64,000 nucleotides of DNA from Phaseolus vulgaris (taxonomy: Eukaryota > Streptophyta > Magnoliopsida > Fabales > Fabaceae). The number at the start of each line of letters is the position of its first letter. Position 1 is the first letter of the stretch. The stretch lies in the NCBI RefSeq assembly GCF_000499845.2, contig NC_023758.2, positions 26,323,520 to 26,387,519 of the forward strand. The letters run 5' to 3'. Under the pieces are notes generated by a model. That model worked only from the letters and a program-made list of their open reading frames with translations, was not told the DNA's origin and ran no database searches. Position numbers and translations under genes: made by a program. This document shows positions 43,712 to 53,909 of this stretch, piece by piece.

Positions 43712-44786
43712 TATGTATGTATGAATGTAGAGAGAGATTAAACCAGATAATTCATGAGTGACATGAACACTGATATTCATGCTGTTTGCCAGTATGAAAA
43801 GTTGTATAGATATTTTGTATCTTAAATGATTGTAGTAAAATTATATTTAGTGAAATACTAATTTTAAACTGAAGTTGTTATTCTAATTATGGCCAGGTGG
43901 CGTGAGGATACATTTAATTATACTGTATAATAATTCAGATTGGATAGAATAGCCTTATCTGTTCCATGAAGGAGAATATTATGGATGATGCTATTCTAAC
44001 TTTCATTCATAATTTATGTTAACAGGTATAATTAAGAAAACTTAATCAATATCACCCTTCAAATTGAATAGTGCTAATGATTTGGTAACCTAAGTAACGT
44101 ATAAATGGCAACAACAACAACGGTGACGAAGGGAATGATAGCATCAATTTGTGTCTTCATTGAGAAATAGAAGTACTGAGAGTTAATGTGAAGAGGAGCA
44201 GTTGCATGTTGAAGTGCTGGATAAGGTATTCCACAAGATAGTCCAAAAAGTCATTATTATAATAAAAGAGAGAAAAAAGTAGGTAGTGAATGAGGTATAC
44301 ACATAAGTATGTATGTTACGTACTCATAACCACCAATTTCAACAACCAGATAAAAAGTAAACCATTCATCAGTCCAATGTTAATTTTGTCAAACTTTGAA
44401 AACTTGGTCATGTCATGGCAATTTCATTTGAATCACTTTCAACCTAAAATCATTTTCAATGTTGCTTCATATGTTCTAGAGTGTGTATTCAATTTATAAT
44501 TCCAAAATGGGTTTAAGACTAGAGTTGTAGGAGATCAAATATGATAATTTTGTATGCAGTCAAATGTATTATGTATGTTTCTATATATAATTAAGGAAGT
44601 GGGTTTGTTAGTGCTGTTTATATAATTTAACAAGTGGATTTGTTTATAAATTTTTATTAAAATATTAGTGTGCATCTTTACTTTTGTTAATTATGAAAAC
44701 TTGAGTTGCACAATAAAACAGAGAAATATTAGATAACAAACGGTTTCTTTTATTTTATTTGTTGTATACATTAAGTCTAAAGGTAT

Positions 44787-45270
44787 CACTCGTACAGAAA
44801 GACAAAACGAATGCAGCTATTTTATATTTATAAGGGCAGCTATAGAGTCGTATTTAATGAACACGCATTTTTAAATTGAAGAGATAAGAAGGCAGCTATA
44901 TAGCCACATTTGTAAATCATATTTATAAGGACGACTATTTTTGGTAACCGCACTTGTATATACTTTTGAATGAGGGTTTAGAATTTAAGGGTAATGCATT
45001 TACAAGTGCAACTATGGTAATAGCCGAACTTGCGTTGGATTTACAAATGCGACTATAGTAAATAGCCGCCCCTGTAAATGGTGTTTTTTTTAGTGCAATC
45101 TGTTTAGTGTTAATTCCCATATAAATTATCCTGTTCAATTATACCCAGCTGGACAAATATATAAATTTAGATAAATTCAGAGAATCAAATTATATATATT
45201 GATCAAAATGTATTACAAACACTAATCAAATTATATAATTACTGCACTATTGATCAACTATCCTAGAGTT
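44787..45270. repeat. Left subterminal region of the outer CACTA
   Basis: Imperfect repeats around GCAGCTAT, GGGCAGCTATAGAGTCG, AATAGCCG and AAATGCGACTATAG in both orientations, the kind of array TNPA proteins bind in En/Spm systems. A second CACTA-like end in reverse orientation (…TTTTTTTTAGTG at 45084-45095) lies inside it and suggests rearrangement. Confidence 0.6.
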
Positions 45271-46677
45271 ATAAAAATTTATGAAATATGTGGACCAAGA
45301 ATGTCTCACATATGTTATGGCTTCCGAAGACATTGGTGCTTCATCCGTGAAGAACAACATTTCAAAATATGGTTGACATAAATTATTTTCAAGATACATA
45401 TATGTTCAAGAATTATAAAAATAATTTAACATATCATGTTACCTCTTTCCAATCACTTTTAAGGCCTACTCTTACAATGGTGATCATCCATTGTATAACG
45501 TAATAGCCACACTCATAACTTCCTGGTTGTTTATTACACTATAATTCAATAAAAAGTAAAAGTTAGTATATTGATAAACAATGAAAAGAGAGAAAAACTT
45601 ACAAACCTTTAGTCTTATCCAGTTCAAATTTTGAAAATTTGAATTGGATTGACCTTTTACGATGTTATATCCACGCCATGAACTGGTTAATACAAAAAGC
45701 CTCGTTAGTAGATGGTTAATTAGTAACATACAAAGTTAAGTTTATAGTGTACTTACGTATTAATGATATTATTCTTAAGACTTGGGAATATCTTTTTGTG
45801 TAGGGAACAAAACCACACAGTAGTCTTATCAACCATTGATAAGACAATTAACTGTCAATGACCCTTATATCATCCATGAAAAGAGTTAGTAAATATTTAA
45901 AACATGAAATAGTAATAATTGACGACATATAATTAAACTTACTCATTAATATAAGGGCATAAATAAATTTGTTTTCCCTCTTTTTCCAGGGTGTTAGTGA
46001 TGTATGATTGGATCTCATTTGCCTTTGCTCCAGTTGGATTAGTATATGCAAGATCTAAGAATCCATACACATTTTCCTTCTCCTCAGTGAGACAGACTCC
46101 ATGCAAAAACCTACAAGTTATTAGTTAAAGCATAATCAATAATAATTTAACATAAAGTAAATTGAAATATAGGTAAATATACTTATATCATAAAAAGTTA
46201 AATTATATTTATATTGAGCTCCTGATCTTCAGCTACAAATTCTAATAAATTTGTCATGTATATGTATAGTGGCAGTTCAGTGTTTATTTCAAAAAATGTA
46301 TCATCCCTGGGAACTTCAAAAGGTTCTCGACCAATCTGTGTAGCACCTACAGCTAAGAAAGCTATATGATCGTCAACCGGAACCTCATGCTTCTTTCTCG
46401 GACTTGGTTTCCGACGAGGTTTCTACAAAATAAAGAACATTTGTATTAAATTAGATGTAATATATAAATATAAATTAATATAATATAATGAAATGAAACT
46501 ATTACCGGAGGTTCTGCAATAATTCAAATAAGGTGTTTGGGTCAGGCAACGAATGTCTGAAATGCATCGACTACAGTGGTTACCTCATCTGAAAGTAGTG
46601 GAACACGAGCATCAGGTACTCGTACTATTTCAACTGTTAACTTCGCCACATCAGGGGAGAGAGGAACGTTATGTAAG

Positions 46678-46682
46678 GTGGT
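46678..46682. repeat. Target-site duplication (left) of solo LTR B
   Basis: GTGGT, repeated at 47759-47763. Confidence 0.88.
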
Positions 46683-47758
46683 TGATGAGAATCAAATAAA
46701 GGAGACTTTTATTAATGAAGGAAGAGGACATTCGCCTTCACATTTGAAGTTCTTCCTTCTAGTCTTCTCAAAATTAAAAGAAGACATAAAATGAAGATGA
46801 GGCCCAAAGCCCAAAGCCCAAGCCCAAGCCCAAGAAGGCCAAAGCCCAAAAAGCCCAAGTCCATCCCATGAGGGGCAAGGCCAAGCATTAAATAAAAGAG
46901 CATCATTTGATTTACTCTTGTAGGAGGTGTGGATATTAAATAAGTAGGTGTAAATGTTTTAGAGAGAGTCACATTGTCCATGTGACTTAGTGGGAGGGTG
47001 TAGGCGTAATAGGGAGGTGCCAATCTAAGAAAGGAAGTCACACCTTCCTCATGCTCTAAGTTGGCGCCACTTTTATGTCATTTAGGGGGTAATTTGAGTT
47101 TAATTAGCTTTTCATTTCAGCACCTCTTAGGCTATAAATAAAGGTGCTTGCCTTTGTAAAAATCAAATTGGAAATTGGTAATAGAGAAACTCTACTCAAT
47201 TTGAGAGAGAATTGTGAGAACTTGTCTTCTCCTTCACTTTGTCTTATCTTGAGTGCATTTGGTTCTCTCAAGTGGCGGCACTAGCTCACTCATCTTGGAG
47301 CCTTCACCATCCAAGTGGCGTGATCATCAAACCAAGTCCTCCATCTCCATAAGTTCTTCTTTCTTTCATCTCCTAGCTCATTTGAATCTAAAACATGTCT
47401 TAGTTTACTTTTCTAGCAATTTCATTCGGTAATCTAGCTTGTTTCTGAATTTGCTTCGGTTCATTTGCTTCTTGGTTGTTTCTAGTTGTTTCTTCTTCAT
47501 TTCTTGCATTTTGTTTGGTCCAATTTCAGTATTGTAGCTTTCTATTCGGTCCTTTTGCTTTTATACACAATTTAATCGGTTCAATTGGCAATAGATGGAT
47601 CTTCCATATGAGTTTGTTGTTTGGTGCAAGTTTTGGTGAGTTCTTGAAACATAGAACATTGATCCAATTCTATTAAAAGTGCCTAAGCTATCTCCAACTC
47701 AAGTTGATTCCATAGAATGTCAAAGAATCATCTCTATCTTGCTATTGATTTCATATCA
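46683..47758 (+). mobile_element. Solo LTR B of a gypsy family (1076 bp)
   Basis: Starts TGAT, ends ATCA, and is flanked by GTGGT on both sides. It carries TATAAATAAAGGTGCTTGCC at 47133 and a GCCCAA-rich stretch (46802-46860) with several AAGCCC words. Its last 500 bp closely match solo LTR A read in reverse (for example CAACTTGAGTTGG and TCAAGTGGCGGCA). It interrupts the DUF8039-like to VPLSPDV join of the CACTA protein. No internal region remains. Confidence 0.9.
47133..47140 (+). promoter_or_regulatory. TATA box in solo LTR B
   Basis: TATAAATA, 450 bp into the LTR, in the same context as in solo LTR A and the gypsy 3' LTR. Confidence 0.55.
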
Positions 47759-47763
47759 GTGGT
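47759..47763. repeat. Target-site duplication (right) of solo LTR B
   Basis: GTGGT, identical to 46678-46682. Confidence 0.88.
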
Positions 47764-48936
47764 GGTCTCTTCACAGACTTTTCAAATGGCCACCACCCGA
47801 GGAAGCATGTCACCCGCTACCAGTAGCTCACATTGCCTTGTTTGGCCAATGATATCCTCCCCTGATGTTGTAGGAGCTACATAACTCCCCTTTATGCTCT
47901 TGGGAGCGGGACTAACAAGGGGTTGAATCGGCTCAGCACAAACTTGTTGCGATAGAAACTCTTATCGCAACTCTAGCCGCATCCGATCAGTCTCCTTTTT
48001 CATCTCCTCCATTAATTCTTCACATATCTTAGTCATTATTTCTGCTTTGGTCTCTTGGGGGGAGGAGGATGAGTGTCGTTGTAAAACTCCAAAATATAGT
48101 TTAATTCCAACCCCTTGTCCAGCTGCACGAACACGACCACAGTGCTCAGGTCGTCCAATTGCTTAAACCAGGATATCGTGACGACCTTCAAGAACAAAAT
48201 TACCTTGGGATTCCAAGGAATCCTGCTAGAGACAAAAATCATATCAGTTTTTAATATAATTAATGCTTTAAAATAAATGAAAAAATGCTAAAAATAACTA
48301 CAATTTTTTTTATGATAACCCCTAATTGCTCAGAACTTGGTGCACTCGACTTTTTAATTCAGTCTCTCTTCCATTTTACATGGCGAAAAAGTGGTGATGG
48401 AGGAGAAGTGACCCCTGTTACCACATTCTCAGACACAGTCCTTGTCTAGATTGCTTCTTTTCCATCATCAGTGATTGGTCAAGCTTTCGATACCCCGAAC
48501 GAGACAATACGTGCGGGGTAACATTCTTTAAAGCTATCTCTTGAGATTTCTTCCGACGATCTTGTCATAATTGAAATAAACAAATTGAATTAAATAATAT
48601 TAACTTATTAATGTTATATAAATAAAAATAGTTAAGTAACTTCACTTACCATCCAAAATTCATTTTCACGGCTTTGTTTAAAAAGACGTCATGTCTCTTC
48701 ATCAATATTTTGTACTTTAAACAGGGACTTTTGCATTTAAGATCACCAAAATATATTTTGTCGTCAGTCGTGACTTAAAGTGACGAAATTTAAGTCCGAT
48801 ATTGGATAGTATCTTTGATCGAAGCGATTCCACATTAGGAATTTCAAAATTTGCCTGCAAAATAACATCACCAAATTAAAATTAATCAATGAATATTAAA
48901 AAACATTATATGATAACAATAATAATGTAAAGCTTA

Positions 48937-48939
48937 CCC
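48937..48939. repeat. Target-site duplication (left) of inner CACTA
   Basis: CCC, repeated at 53505-53507. Confidence 0.7.
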
Positions 48940-49450
48940 CACTACAAAAAAAAAATCACTTTTAGCAACCACCAAATTTGGTTGCTAACCGTATCTGCGA
49001 CCGAAACAGTCACCAAATAAAAATGGAAGCGAAAACCCTAGTCGCAAAGCCTTTAGCGATCGAATTATAAAGTGATCGCTAATTTGCAACCGATATTTCG
49101 GTGGCGAAATCGGTCGCAGAATATTTGGTCACTAAAGTTTAGAAACCAAATTAGCAATCAAAATTTCAGTGGCTAAATCGGTCGTAGAAAATTTGGTCAC
49201 CAAAATTCAGAAACCAAATTAACAATCAAACTTTTATAAAAAAATTGGTGGCTAAATCGGTGGCTGAAACAGAGGTGATAGTGACCACATTCGGTCGCTA
49301 ATGGATTAAAATAATTAATTAAAAAAACTTTTGGTGGCTAATTCGGTGACTAAATATTTTTCTTAATTACAGTACCGATTCTATTTCGGCCGCTAAATTT
49401 TTATTTGTAAATATAGCCACCAAATCGATTTCGGTGACCATTTTTATATA
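48940..49450. repeat. Left subterminal repeat array of inner CACTA
   Basis: Many copies of GGTGGCTAAATCGGTCGCAG-like words and their complements (GCGACCGA, TTAGCAACC). The same words fill 52990-53504. Confidence 0.88.
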
Positions 49451-49670
49451 TATTGTTCATACCTATTTAAAATGGTATTTTAACCATTTTATAAAGAAAT
49501 TCAAACCTGCTTATAGATACTCAAAATTCAATCAAGCTAAATATGAATGAACTTTAAATACATAGTTTAAGAAGGAGTTGTACTCAAATTAAAAGTAAAT
49601 CGTATTACACAACGAAAAGTATTAAAAACTAGTTTAAAAAGTCAAATCTATTATATAATTCAGCATCCAA

Positions 49671-51771
49671 CTAATCTTCTTCTGAACTATCATCTCTAAT
49701 GTTGTCTCCTTTATGATGTCCACTGGTAATAGGATTTGAAGAACCTGATATGGGATTATTTATTTGAATGTGTTGCATGATTTGTTGCATCTGCTCATTT
49801 TGTTTGCGCATCAGCTCATCTTGTTTGCGCAAGCGTTCACTTTGCTCTTCATGAGTTTTCATCAATAGCTCCATCTTTTCTTCAAGAGTCCGCTCCTTGA
49901 CATGTTTTGTCATAAGTTCATCATTTAACTTTTGAATAATCTCACGCATTTCTTCTATTTGATGGACAACTAGAGCTTGGCTTGTAGTCGAGTGAGCACT
50001 TGTTGAACTATTAAACCTTTTGCTCAATACACCAAGACCATAGACATTCCCTTTCTTATTTCCACCTCCAACAACATAAATGTATATTTCATTGTCATCA
50101 ATAGAGGCAACATGAGAGTTTTGCGAAGATTCGTTTTCAAGCATTTGTTGTTGTTGGGCTTCTTCTCGACGTTTCTTATATTTCTCCTGAAAATGAAATC
50201 AAATTGATTATTACAAAGAAAACATATAGTAAAAATTAAATTATAACTTAAATTTTAAACATACTGCAAGGTCGCAAGTCTTGTCATTGACCCATTGTCC
50301 AGTCTTCAATTTCTTCGTTCTCTCTACAACCTCCGAAGCAGTTGGTTGTCGTTCAAGCTCCTTAGTCTACATAATTTTAATAAAAAGATATAATAGATTA
50401 TATTTAAATAAAATATAGAAAGAGAAAAAAATATAATAATATTACCATTTTCTCAAAGTGAGCCGCAGTAGATATGGAACCACCATAGTAGGCTGAGGCT
50501 CCCTTCTCAACAGCCCGATTCGCCTTGGCAATAACACTCTTGTTTTGGAAATTTGTAGAACTCCAATGCTGGTCCAAGGTTGCTCGAACAAGTGGTGGAA
50601 TCCAGGTCCCCTTATCTTGACCATGTCTAACTTTACTCATAGCATTTTTAAAGATACGGGAGGCTTTTGTATCAAAAATGGATCTAATGAGTTGGTCTTG
50701 TTCCAGATCCCACCTATACTCTTTATGCATGAAAAATAAATTAGAAAACAAACATTGTAGAAAATAGAATAACATTTTAAATGTAATCATAACTCAAATT
50801 ACCTTAAACTCTCCAAACCATCTATCTCTGAGCTCAAGACAAACCTTCTTCCATGTGGGACTGGGTTCATCATATTTTTGCTTGATGATTTGTGAGATTA
50901 CATTGGAAGGTCCATTTGCTGGTGAAAATATGTATTCAAAACATATTGTCAAAATGATATATGAAAATCAAAACATATTGATGAATTACAATTAGATTAA
51001 AATATACTTACTCTCCTCTTTCTGCATGAAGCCAGGGTCTTTGATCAACTACATTGTCGGACTCATTGTCAGGTGTAAGAGAGTCTTGTATTGGTGAAGG
51101 TTGATTCATAGTTGGCTCTGTAGAAAAGGAAATAGGATTTGATTCTCCTACATGATGTTCAGTATCTTGTTCGTGAAGTGTAGGAAGTGGGGGTCCTTCA
51201 TAGATAAGATGTGTAGACTCCATAGTTGTTGGAAGAACAAATGAAGGGCAAATGTTGGAGTTGGGTAAAGATATATCATCAACACGAACACCTTGACCAC
51301 CACGATTAGGTGGTCTACGACCACCACCTCTACGACCACCACCACCACCAAGTAAAAAATATTACATATATAAGATGTAATTAATACAATAATCAAAGTG
51401 GACCAATCAATTTTGAATAATCAAATAAAGTAATCATGATCAAAAGACTCAAACTTGATTGTGTTTTCTACAACCAAATATGCCAGTTATCTTCCCTGTT
51501 ATTCACTACAATTATGGGAAACCACAATAAAATTAATGTTAAACATAATTTTGACAAGGTATACAATCAATTTTAATGCATGAATTACCGAAGAGGTATC
51601 TGTTTCACTGAAATCACTCTCAATGTTATCCTCACTTGAAATGTATTCCTCCTCGTATTGTTCATCTATGTTTGTTTCATTTAGTAATTGTAGATCTACT
51701 TCTTCTCCCCCCCCCCCCCAATCAACATCAGCAAGAGAATCGTGAATGAATTCTGGATCAACATGTAGCAT
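49671..51771 (-). CDS. TNPA-like transposase-associated protein of inner CACTA (multi-exon, model approximate)
   Basis: Minus-strand exons are read at about 51771-51590 (acidic: HVDPEFIHDSLADVDW, YEEEYISSEDN), 51350-51008 (RGGGRRPPNRGGQGVRVDD then a Pro/Ser-rich stretch), 50870-50800, 50720-50448 (RWDLEQDQLIRSIFDTKASR, GTWIPPLVRATLDQHW, ANRAVEKGASAYYGGS), 50366-50270 (TKKLKTGQW) and 50190-49671 (KKRREEAQQQQ then a long Lys/Glu coiled coil). This is the Ptta/En/Spm Transposase_24 family, the DNA-binding partner of CACTA elements. Exons before the last look free of stops; boundaries are estimates. The final exon has a clear heptad-rich segment, residues IEEMREIIQKLND to EQMQQIMQHI. Confidence 0.72.
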
Positions 51772-51979
51772 TACTTCAAGTTAATATGAATCACCAACAA
51801 GTTGACCAATTAAACCCAACAAGTTAATATGAATCATATATGGATAATGTCCAATCAGAAACACGCAAAAAACATATTAACTAATTGATTCTCGTCGTAC
51901 ACGGTACATTGCTTCATACACATTCATAATATAATAGTTCATAAGAAATTGCATTGGAACATTAACTTGAGTAAAATAT

Positions 51980-52240
51980 ACTAGAAAATACTTGCATACC
52001 TCCATTTGCGCCTCTTTTCACGCCTTTGCTCGCACCTCCGCTCGCCTCTATTTGCGCCTTCGTTCGCACATCTGTTTGTCTCCGTTTGCGGCGACGCCCT
52101 CCATGCGCAGCTTCCTCCTCCTTCTCTTGCACCTTCGTTCGCACCACAACCACCAGCTGCAGTTTCTTCCTCCTTCTCCAATGGTTCTTTGTTTTATGAA
52201 AATTTACCCACTTCAATACCCTAAAAGTTAACACCAACTC
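51980..52240 (-). other. GC-richer segment of inner CACTA upstream of its gene
   Basis: Alternating CGCCTTCG/CGCACC words produce overlapping open frames on both strands with Arg/Ala/Glu-rich, low-complexity products. It is likely a promoter or 5' untranslated region. No protein is called. Confidence 0.5.
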
Positions 52241-52259
52241 TTTGAAGCTTGAAAAAGAA

Positions 52260-52985
52260 CACAGTGAGAGAACTTTCTTAAAATAATAATAATAATATTC
52301 AAGAATTTATGACCACAAATTTTTCAATAGATTAAATAAAATTGATTTTAAATCAACATCCCAATGTTTTATTTAATTACATTATTTATTTTTTCAATAC
52401 ATAAAATAAAATTGATTTTGAATCAACATCTCAATGTTTTATCTAATTATATTATTTATTATTAGAAATGAATAAAACTATGTAGCCATACACATTCAAA
52501 AATAAATATTAAATAAGTATTTAAATACCCATGATAATAAATATGAATATTTTAATCACTTAATTATTTTTCATACTAATACAAATTTGACATATACTTA
52601 TTATCTCTATTAATAATTTTTATTTAAACAGCCTTTTTTATAGAAACAAGTAATAAAAGTGCTATTAATAAAAAATATTAATAATTAAAAAATTATTTAC
52701 AATTTAATTCTGAAAATTTATTTATTTTTATAAAATTAAAGTTGTTTTTAAAAGATAGTTTTATTTAAATTTAATTATGTGGCGTAATTTATTTTTTTAT
52801 AAAGAATTAATTTTATTAATAATAATTTTTTATTATGTAATTTTATTTATAATTTTTATTTGAGCTGATATTTTAAAAATAATATTTAATTAATTTTATT
52901 TAAATTTAAGAAATTACAAACTCATGACCACTCATGAATGTATAGAATGTGATCCTTGTATAGTTTTTATAATAAAAATAAAAGT
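52260..52985. other. AT-rich filler of inner CACTA
   Basis: Very AT-rich with a short direct duplication (ATAAAATTGATTTT-AATCAACATC.CAATGTTTTAT at about 52334-52372 and 52402-52440). No gene. Confidence 0.6.
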
Positions 52986-52989
52986 AGTA

Positions 52990-53504
52990 GTAAAATAAAC
53001 AATTATATTTAGCCACCAAAACAAATTCGGTGGCTGATTTGGTGAAAAAAATAAACACTTATATTTAGCGACCACAAACAAACCGGTGGCTAAAAAATAA
53101 ACAAATTTGGTGGCTGATTCGGTGGCAAAACTAAACAATTATATTTAGCAACCAAAGAAAAATTGGTGGCTAAACAACAAAACATATTCGGTGACTAATT
53201 TGGTGGCAGAAAATAAGCAATAATAATTAGCGACCGAATTAAAATCGGTGGCTAATTCGGTCGCAGATGTATTTTCCCAAATTTATTCAAAACAGTCACC
53301 ACTTTAGCGATCGGTGATTTTTTCACTCATGTTCGGTCGCTGATGCGGTCGCAAAACTAACTAAAATCATTAATAATTCAGTTGGTCGTTATTTTGGTCG
53401 CAGATTTGACACTATAGGTATTCGGTGGCTAATTCGGTTGCAAATTGCGACCACTTATTTTCGGTCACTGAATTCGGTGACTAAAGTGTTATTTTCTTGT
53501 AGTG
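52990..53504. repeat. Right subterminal repeat array of inner CACTA
   Basis: Repeated TTCGGTGGCTAATTCGG and GCGACC words mirroring the left array. In its outermost 100 bp the units are about 20 bp apart. Confidence 0.88.
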
Positions 53505-53507
53505 CCC
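53505..53507. repeat. Target-site duplication (right) of inner CACTA
   Basis: CCC, identical to 48937-48939; a low-complexity triplet, so weaker evidence alone than the paired termini. Confidence 0.7.
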
Positions 53508-53909
53508 AAACATCCTCCCAGTGCATGTTTCGATTGACCTCTGACACGTCATCCCATGAATTAATCAAAATGGAGAGCCTCTCACGAGAAACAACTCCAA
53601 GATATCTATTAAACTCATCTGCATTAGGACCAAAAGTCACTCCAGTGTTGACGTCAATGTCAACACGTGTCGTCTCACCAGCAGCACGTTTCAATGCGAG
53701 ATGCTTCAATCTAGTAGGTCCTTTTCCGGCCTCGTCCGGATTGGGATCTAATTGGAGTTTGATTGTCATCCATATATGTGTTAAAAAAATTAGGTAACAA
53801 ACATTAGTTAATCTGCATCGAATTAAAATCATATAAAACAAATACATAAAATTCTAAATGCGTATTATAAAAAATATTTCTAAATTTACTACCATAGTGG
53901 GTTGAATAT

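Larger units (their letters stand above)
43323..44786. other. Kinase promoter side and AT-rich spacer up to the CACTA element
   Basis: Includes a minus-strand TATATATA at about 43507-43515, roughly 185 bp before the kinase start codon, and an (AT)n microsatellite at 43669-43709. No further gene recognised. Confidence 0.45.
48940..53504 (-). mobile_element. Inner CACTA transposon (4565 bp), nested in the outer CACTA
   Basis: The left end is CACTACAAAAAAAAAATCAC; the right end read inward is CACTACAAGAAAATAACAC. Both are typical CACTA termini and are flanked by CCC. About 500 bp at each end consist of repeated GGTGGCTAA-TCGGTCGC words in both orientations. It encodes only a TNPA-like protein on the minus strand and no tnp2 transposase, so it is non-autonomous. 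It sits at the 3' edge of an exon of the outer element, directly at the GT donor. Confidence 0.92.
45270..53800 (-). pseudogene. CACTA second gene: Transposase_24-like protein with C-terminal Ulp1-like protease part, broken by insertions
   Basis: Minus-strand exons, in order: 53800-53506 (LALKRAAGETTRVDIDVNTG, SWDDVSEVNRNMHWEDVW), then after the inner CACTA a piece at 48863-48655 (NFEIPNVESLRSKILSNIGL, FRHFKSRLTTKY), 48560-48330 (HVLSRSGYRKLDQ and a SPPSPL.RHVKWK block), 48250-47764 (RPEHCGRVRAAGQGVGIKL and a QCELLVAGD DUF8039-like block). After solo LTR B it resumes with LHNVPLSPDVAKLTVEIVR (46677-46510) and ends in a Ulp1-type cysteine peptidase part: FLHGVCL, ENVYGFLDLAY, VWFCSLHKK and GSYECGYYVIQW with the presumed catalytic Cys (about 46110-45280). 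The peptidase part suggests SUMO/ubiquitin-like protease ancestry. Shifts and stops abound. Confidence 0.75.

Noticed and set aside
52006..52231. Several ORFs in the GC-rich part of the inner CACTA
   Set aside because: All four frames open because of CGC/CTT-rich repeats; products are low-complexity and none continues into the recognisable TNPA exons.
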